DNA of 45,441 nucleotides from Tichowtungia sp964398915 (GTDB taxonomy: Bacteria > Verrucomicrobiota > Kiritimatiellia > Kiritimatiellales > Tichowtungiaceae): positions 1-45,441 of the forward strand of contig CAYNOR010000016.1 of NCBI GenBank assembly GCA_964398915.1, read 5' to 3'. A program made the translations under genes and the position numbers. The first letter of the stretch is position 1, and every line of letters begins with the position of its first letter. This document shows positions 41,402 through 45,441 of the stretch, one piece after another. The notes under the pieces are model-generated. The model was not told the DNA's origin. It searched no databases and worked only from the letters and a program-made list of their open reading frames with translations.

Positions 41402-42188
41402 AACGCCTGTGCGAAAACTTTGGAGTATTTTTTGTATCCTACTCTATGGGGCGTGTGCGTTGGCTGGTGAAACGCTCTGGAACTGGACGTATGACGGGAG
41501 TTTTGAGGATGGTCGAGCGTTGCGGATGACGCTGGCGGCGGAATATCCAAATGTTTCGGGGCGTTATTTTGTCAGTGCCGATCCGCAGAATTCAAAATTT
41601 TTCTGGGTGGAGCACGACATCCGGGCGTGCTTGAACGCGCCCGGAGGGCCCGTTCCGCCTTTATCGCAACTGACTGCCGTTGATGACCGAGGTAATCCGT
41701 CGGCAACCTTTACCGGTGATTTTATTGCTCCGCAGTCGGGCGGTAATTGCTCATTCAACGAGGAAATTGGCGGAACTTTCCAGTCCTTGGACGGCGGTTT
41801 TTCGCGCCGCTTTTCTCTGTCGCTGTCGCACGGTGTGGCTCAGGCCAAAGGCGCGGGGCGCTATTCTGAAAATCCGGCGGACGATGCAACCGTCGAGCAG
41901 AATGTCCGGCTGCTGCTGGCGGCGATTCAGACTGGCGACCAAGCTGCCGTTGCCGCTCGGACTGACTTTCCGCTGACGGTGAACGGGCTTTCCAAAAAGC
42001 CAAAAGAAATCCGTAATACCGCTGAATTTCTTAAACTCTACGACCTGATTTTTACCGCAAAGTTCAAGACGGCTGTTTTGGCAACCATTCCGCACGACCT
42101 GTTTGTGAATTATCATGGCATTATGCTGGGCGATGGCGAAATCTGGTTGACGCATCAAGGCCGCATTGCCGGTCTGAATGCAGAATGA
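41373..42188 (+). CDS. Secreted protein of unknown function
   Basis: A 271-residue protein with a probable signal peptide (KLWSIFCILLYGACALAGE, cleavage near 32). A beta-rich domain (LWNWTYDGSFEDGRALRMTL, SGRYFVSADPQNSKFFWVEHD) precedes a C-terminal NTF2-like or calcium-phosphate-type region (QNVRLLLAAIQTGDQAAVAARTDFPL, GIMLGDGEIWL). No named family is certain. It is the last gene of the operon, after which minus-strand genes begin. Confidence 0.65.
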   Translation: MSPQSKNTCKTPVRKLWSIFCILLYGACALAGETLWNWTYDGSFEDGRALRMTLAAEYPNVSGRYFVSADPQNSKFFWVEHDIRACLNAPGGPVPPLSQLTAVDDRGNPSATFTGDFIAPQSGGNCSFNEEIGGTFQSLDGGFSRRFSLSLSHGVAQAKGAGRYSENPADDATVEQNVRLLLAAIQTGDQAAVAARTDFPLTVNGLSKKPKEIRNTAEFLKLYDLIFTAKFKTAVLATIPHDLFVNYHGIMLGDGEIWLTHQGRIAGLNAE

Positions 42189-42228
42189 ATAAAGCTGCAG
42201 GAGTAAAAGAGGTTAAACGTCCGGGAGC

Positions 42229-42260
42229 ATTCGCGTTGATTAGCGTTCATTCGCGGTTAG
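42229..42260 (-). repeat. AACCGCGAATGAACGC-type repeat
   Basis: On the minus strand: AACCGCGAATGAACGCTAAT then CAACGCGAATG. A 10-base-period relative of the linker in 37112-37182. It lies between the operon end and the pseudouridine synthase tail copy. Confidence 0.55.
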
Positions 42261-42269
42261 ATTAATATC

Positions 42270-42378
42270 TCAAAACGGCGGGTTGGAATGGAATTCGAGC
42301 CGCTCCCCGGTGCAGGGATGGGTGAAGCTTAAATACGAAGTATGAAATTTCAGCTGCTGAGTGCGGTGCCGGAGAGTT
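42270..42378 (-). pseudogene. Detached 3' end of an RluA-family synthase gene
   Basis: The minus strand encodes QLKFHTSYLSFTHP followed by CTGERLEFHSNPPF-stop, matching the last residues of the synthase at 43361-44797 (QLKLHASYLSFTHP, RNGVRLEFRSEPPF). From the shared Gln codon to the stop, about 72 of 87 bases agree. Upstream identity continues through TCCGGCACCGCA and then ends at the toxin stop codon. No other part of a synthase gene is present. Confidence 0.85.
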
Positions 42379-42382
42379 TTTA

Positions 42383-42991
42383 TCAAAGTTTCGCACTGGC
42401 GAGGACTGCCTGTTTAATTTCTTCCCAGCTTCGGCCCTGCAGGTCGCGCGGATCGGGGTCGCTTTCGGCATCGTCAAAGTACGCCAGCGATTTTTCCACG
42501 TTCCAGAGACTGTCATTTTGATATTTCTGGGCGAAGAAGGAAAGCATTTCGTCGCGGGAATAAATCTGAAGCAACTCGGCATAGTCCCAGAAATCTTTTT
42601 TGCAGCCCCGGTTGGTGATGGCATTGAGTTTCATGGCGGCGATATCCTCGCAGGAGAAAATCCGGATACCAGCCTCTTCCTTAACCGGGTTGATCAGCGG
42701 GTAACGATGCGCGATGAGGTCGATCTTTATTCCCGAGATAATTCCCCGCACAGTGTTTTCCGCTGTTTCGGCCTCTTTCATGTCGTATCTAGTTTTCAGC
42801 CATTCGGCAACGGCTGGCGCATCAAAAGCCTCGCAAGTAAAAAGGTCCAGATCAATCGACGTGCGGTGTCCAAACCGGAGAGCCAGAGCTGTACCGCCTG
42901 CCAGCGCAAACGACTGTAATGCTTTTTCCTTCATCAGCTTCTGAAGGAGTTCGAGTAGTCCGGAAGAAACTGTTTCGGTGTGCAGTTTCAT
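42383..42991 (-). CDS. AbiEii-type nucleotidyltransferase toxin
   Basis: A 202-residue nucleotidyltransferase-like protein of the AbiEii / DUF1814 class. Core motif FALAGGTALALRFGHRTSIDLDLF, with the GG-T and D-x-D positions retained, then KIDLIAH (third acidic residue) and SCEDIAAMKLNAITNRGCKKDFWD. AbiEii toxins block tRNA function and act in phage defence as TA pairs. It overlaps the partner gene by 4 bases (ATGA). Confidence 0.9.
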   Translation of the reverse strand: MKLHTETVSSGLLELLQKLMKEKALQSFALAGGTALALRFGHRTSIDLDLFTCEAFDAPAVAEWLKTRYDMKEAETAENTVRGIISGIKIDLIAHRYPLINPVKEEAGIRIFSCEDIAAMKLNAITNRGCKKDFWDYAELLQIYSRDEMLSFFAQKYQNDSLWNVEKSLAYFDDAESDPDPRDLQGRSWEEIKQAVLASAKL

Positions 42992-43281
42992 GACAGCCAG
43001 CTTGCTGATGGATTGCGATAAGCCCGAAAAGCACCTCGGGGCAGGTTGAATTGATTGGCGAAAAAAGCCACCGTTTTCCGTCCCAGTGTCGCGGTGCTCA
43101 AGAGCGTCTGTTTGATTTTTTCGTCGCCGTAATAATCCCAGACTGCTCGTACATCAGCGAGAGTGCCCCGATCCATAACACGCGGGATAATGAACTGTCG
43201 GTGGGTTTCAGGATTGATTTCAGAGAGATTAACATCCCAGAAAAGGTATTCCGACAATCGATTTGTAAGACCGTCTTTCAT
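42988..43281 (-). CDS. Antitoxin-like partner of the AbiEii-type toxin
   Basis: A 97-residue protein with LSEYLFWDVNLSEINPETH, FIIPRVMDRGTLADVRAVW and a possible helix-turn-helix-like end. Proteins of this type (DUF6922-like) are typically encoded just before nucleotidyltransferase toxins. ATG 43281 was preferred to the upstream in-frame start at 43305. Direct repressor function is inference. Confidence 0.8.
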   Translation of the reverse strand: MKDGLTNRLSEYLFWDVNLSEINPETHRQFIIPRVMDRGTLADVRAVWDYYGDEKIKQTLLSTATLGRKTVAFFANQFNLPRGAFRAYRNPSASWLS

Positions 43282-43360
43282 ATTCACAAGATAACATGGG
43301 CGCATTTGCCCGGCAAGCTGGAGGATGCTTTATGAAGCGGTGCCGGGGGAAGGTGTGAAC

Positions 43361-44797
43361 TTAAAACGGCGGTTCGGAGCGAAACTCCAGCCGCACCCCG
43401 TTGCGGGGGTGGGTGAAACTTAAATACGAAGCATGAAGTTTCAGCTGCCCGGGTGCGGTGCCGGAACCGTAAAGCCGGTCTCCAAGGATTGGAATTCCTA
43501 ATCCGTGCTCCGAGGCAGAGTGGATACGGAGCTGGTGGGTTCTTCCGGTAACAGGAATAAACTCCACTCTTGTTTTTTTATTGTTGGTGCTCAGCACCTT
43601 CCAATGCGTGATGCCGATTTTTCCGTTCACCGGATCGTAAATCTGGTACGGCCGGTTTTCGACATCGAGGCGGAAGGGGAGTTCGATGGTCCCTTCGTTG
43701 CCGGACACTTCGCCGTCGAGCAGGGCGATGTAGCGCTTTTCTGTTTCGCGATGCTCAAACTGCCGCGACAGTTCGCGGTGTGCATCGGCGGTCAGCGCCA
43801 GCACCATCAGGCCGGAGGTATCCATATCGAGCCGGTGAACGGCGGGCTGATCGATACAGTCCGGATAAAGCGCTTTGATCCGCGCGACAACGCAGTCCTG
43901 GTTTTCTTCCCCCTTGCCCGGCACGGCGAGCAGACCGGAGGGTTTGCAGATGACGATGATGTCGGCATCTGCATGGAGTATTGGAATGGAGGATTGATGG
44001 ATTGTTGAGTGGGCATCTTTTTCAGTAATCCAGTTATCCTGTGATCCATTCTTCCACTCTCCTGCTCCGCAGAGCATGAAGCCGAGGATCGGCTGACATT
44101 TTTCAGCGCAGGCCGGATAGAATTCGCCGTGTTTTCGCGTACCGGAACGGTTTTCTTTGCCCCAGTAAAACTCGCTGAGGCCAAGCGGCTTCAGTCCGTT
44201 GAGCGCCGCGTGGTTTAAAAGCTTCGGTGCACAACAGTCGCCCGCGCCGGTCGGAATGCCGCCCTTGAACACTTCCGTCAGCGGACGGGTTTCGCCGCGA
44301 AAGTTGGTAAGCAGATAAAGCGCGTGAATCTGCTTCATCAAATCCTGCGAAAGCGCCTTGCGCTTTTGGATCAGCTCCGGATTTTTGTTTTCCGCAATCA
44401 GCCGGTCGAGCGTTTTAATTTCGCGGTCGACCGGATTGCTCAGCCGATGAAATTCTGCGATGTCAAGAATCGGCGGAACCCAGCCGTCGGCCAGCCACTC
44501 GCCGTTGTATTGTCCGGAAAACGCTTTCAGAACGACGATCTGGCCGGAGCTGTCTTCGCACTCCAGTACGCCGAACATGTGGCCGCGCGCTTCACCGAAC
44601 AGGTAATCGGTGGAGAGGTTGGGAGTGGCGGGTGACGGGTGGCGAGTGGCGGGCATCGGGAAATCGATTCGCTTGTGCGTTTCGAGATGTTCCATCAGCT
44701 CCAGCGCATATTTCCGGCTGTTGCCTTCGCCCAGAGAATGAACCGTTCCGCAGGCGGCGCAGAATCCCGAAGCTGAAATGGCTGGATCAGATGACAT
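43361..44797 (-). CDS. RluA-family pseudouridine synthase with long N-terminal extension
   Basis: A 478-residue protein. The C-terminal half is an RluA-family synthase: CKPSGLLAVPGKG, catalytic HRLDMDTSGLMVL, GRTHQLRIHSASEHGLGIPILGDRLYG, and a tail ending RSEPPF. The N-terminal part of about 240 residues has a CxxC (C13, C16), LFGEARGHMFGVLEC and a helical middle; this extended form is known in some proteobacteria. Two repeat elements lie inside the frame (residues about 47-59 and 244-275). The tail is duplicated at 42270-42378. The target base is unknown. Confidence 0.88.
   Translation of the reverse strand: MSSDPAISASGFCAACGTVHSLGEGNSRKYALELMEHLETHKRIDFPMPATRHPSPATPNLSTDYLFGEARGHMFGVLECEDSSGQIVVLKAFSGQYNGEWLADGWVPPILDIAEFHRLSNPVDREIKTLDRLIAENKNPELIQKRKALSQDLMKQIHALYLLTNFRGETRPLTEVFKGGIPTGAGDCCAPKLLNHAALNGLKPLGLSEFYWGKENRSGTRKHGEFYPACAEKCQPILGFMLCGAGEWKNGSQDNWITEKDAHSTIHQSSIPILHADADIIVICKPSGLLAVPGKGEENQDCVVARIKALYPDCIDQPAVHRLDMDTSGLMVLALTADAHRELSRQFEHRETEKRYIALLDGEVSGNEGTIELPFRLDVENRPYQIYDPVNGKIGITHWKVLSTNNKKTRVEFIPVTGRTHQLRIHSASEHGLGIPILGDRLYGSGTAPGQLKLHASYLSFTHPRNGVRLEFRSEPPF
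43974..44067. repeat. GGAG/TGG repeat element inside a coding region
   Basis: TGGAGTATTGGAATGGAGG and TGATGGATTG on the left face an inverse-like CCAGTTATCC and CCATTCTTCCACTCTCC on the right. The same style occurs intergenically at 8243-8330 and 23433-23520. It is read in frame and encodes about residues 244-275 (EWKNGSQDNWITEKDAH and on), between the extension and the catalytic domain. Confidence 0.7.
44621..44659. repeat. Heptamer repeat inside a coding region
   Basis: GAGTGGC, GGGTGAC, GGGTGGC, GAGTGGC, GGGCATC: five imperfect 7-base units. Read in frame on the minus strand as PMPATRHPSPATPNL, a Pro-rich linker at about residues 47-59 of the synthase. Confidence 0.75.
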
Positions 44798-44915
44798 GCC
44801 GGGCAGTGTACGAAGCCGATAGGTTGAAGCGAAGCGGAAACATCATATCCAGCTGGAAATAACGCTTGAAAGGAGCCTTTCTGCTTAATAGGGACGTTGT
44901 CAGAATAGGCTCACT

Positions 44916-45344
44916 TTACTTCGCAGTTTTGTTTTTGATTGCCTGACGAATAGCTTGTAATTCTTTCTGATTTTCTTCTGTAGGGTAAAGCTCGGCTGCT
45001 TTGGCGTAACTTTTTTCTGCCGCCTCAAAATTACCGTTCATCTGATGCCCCCAACCCATAAGGGTATGCCCACAGTAATAATCAGGAAATTGTTTCAGTA
45101 AACGTTCGATCATTTCTTTTCCTGATGCTGAGCCTTGATCCAGCAAATGTTTGGCTTGATTCCATGAATCAGGCGTCGGTGATGCCGTGCGATGGGCTGA
45201 ATAAAGCCGCTCTCTAAATGGAATGGTTGCGACAAAAACCAAAAGAACTAAAAGAGCTATTTGACTGGATCGGTTAGCTTTTTTTACGAGAGCGGTTTGT
45301 TTCTGCAACTCATCCAGAATTTTTTCTTCAGTCTCAGTATTCAT
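44916..45344 (-). CDS. Membrane-anchored TPR protein
   Basis: A 142-residue protein. A charged helix (1-25) precedes a transmembrane segment (about 27-43, SQIALLVLLVFVATIPF). Two TPR units follow, the clearest being HTLMGWGHQMNGNFEAAEKS then YAKAAELYP. The function is unknown. The divergent 45345-45420 region has a small ACGGTT-GAAAA-AACCGT-like hairpin at about 45380-45398. Confidence 0.7.
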   Translation of the reverse strand: MNTETEEKILDELQKQTALVKKANRSSQIALLVLLVFVATIPFRERLYSAHRTASPTPDSWNQAKHLLDQGSASGKEMIERLLKQFPDYYCGHTLMGWGHQMNGNFEAAEKSYAKAAELYPTEENQKELQAIRQAIKNKTAK

Positions 45345-45420
45345 CGTTATTTCCCTTTGCGAACGTTTAATTAGAGCATTTAACGGTTGAAAAACCGTAA
45401 AGATGGTTTAATGTCTCCGT

Positions 45421-45441
45421 ATGAGCATTGCAACAGAGCAG
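45421..45441 (+). CDS. Possible start of a gene leaving the window
   Basis: ATGAGCATTGCAACAGAGCA is open to the window edge (MSIATEQ). There is no clear ribosome site (TGTCTCCGT precedes it). Too short to judge. Confidence 0.25.

Noticed and set aside
43480..43494. Another TTCCAA-like palindrome (CTCCAAGGATTGGAA)
   Set aside because: It lies inside the synthase gene and encodes the conserved GIPILGDRLYG motif, so the match is explained by protein constraint.
44868..44881. GAAAGG-AG-CCTTTC hairpin after the membrane TPR gene
   Set aside because: The stem is only 6 bp with a 2-base loop and no T-run, so it is too weak to call a terminator.

Overview
The window looks like chromosomal DNA of a Gram-negative bacterium (TolC/MacAB-type efflux, AsmA-like protein) with mid-range G+C. 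The gene style and the very many short degenerate intergenic repeats suggest the PVC group, perhaps Kiritimatiellota. That placement is inference; there is no rRNA gene here to test it. No tRNA, rRNA, CRISPR array, transposase or integrase was found.

Layout. 0.1-6.5 kb is housekeeping: a HAD hydrolase, ribosomal protein S1 with six S1 repeats, a PHP-domain phosphoesterase, an RlmA-type rRNA methyltransferase and an RluD-type pseudouridine synthase. 6.5-10.5 kb holds a TrkH/KtrB-KtrA potassium uptake pair, a membrane PAS-domain protein and a type 4 uracil-DNA glycosylase. 10.5-15.3 kb is a TolC / MacA-like / MacB efflux operon, split after its first gene by a small four-helix-bundle (S23-like) gene lying between inverted arms of heptamer repeats. 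15.3-23.4 kb is an all-minus-strand accessory island: a second four-helix-bundle gene, dinD, a decayed copy of a restriction-modification (R-M) gene tail, a HicB-domain fusion, a zinc-ribbon protein, a membrane protein and a 1249-residue type IIG-like R-M enzyme. 23.5-31 kb is a Gld-like ABC transporter cluster (ATPase, permease, GldG-like, DUF4340, AsmA-like). 31-36 kb has a DEAD-box helicase, CorA, a MazEF-type pair and a DUF1015 protein. 36.3-37.5 kb has a HEPN/MNT pair and an XRE regulator. 37.6-42.2 kb is a compact eight-gene operon led by an SPFH-SHOCT protein and containing a YidD-like gene. 42.3-44.8 kb has an AbiEii-type pair next to an RluA-family synthase, and the window ends with a membrane TPR protein.

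The most unusual material is how accessory genes sit in the chromosome. Two unrelated four-helix-bundle genes each lie between inverted arms of short repeats that run into their coding ends. Two defence cassettes (AbiEii pair; R-M accessory genes) each lie between an intact gene and a second, diverged copy of that gene's 3' end. The spacers carry several families of short palindromic or heptamer-like repeats, one precisely nested inside another, and two repeats lie in frame inside the RluA-family synthase gene.

Likely regulatory structures include a TTCC-N7-GGAA palindrome repeated upstream of several genes (three copies at about 31 bp spacing before the R-M gene), three CGCA-N3-TGCG sites between the XRE gene and the SPFH operon, and a perfect 9+9 operator before the MazEF pair.
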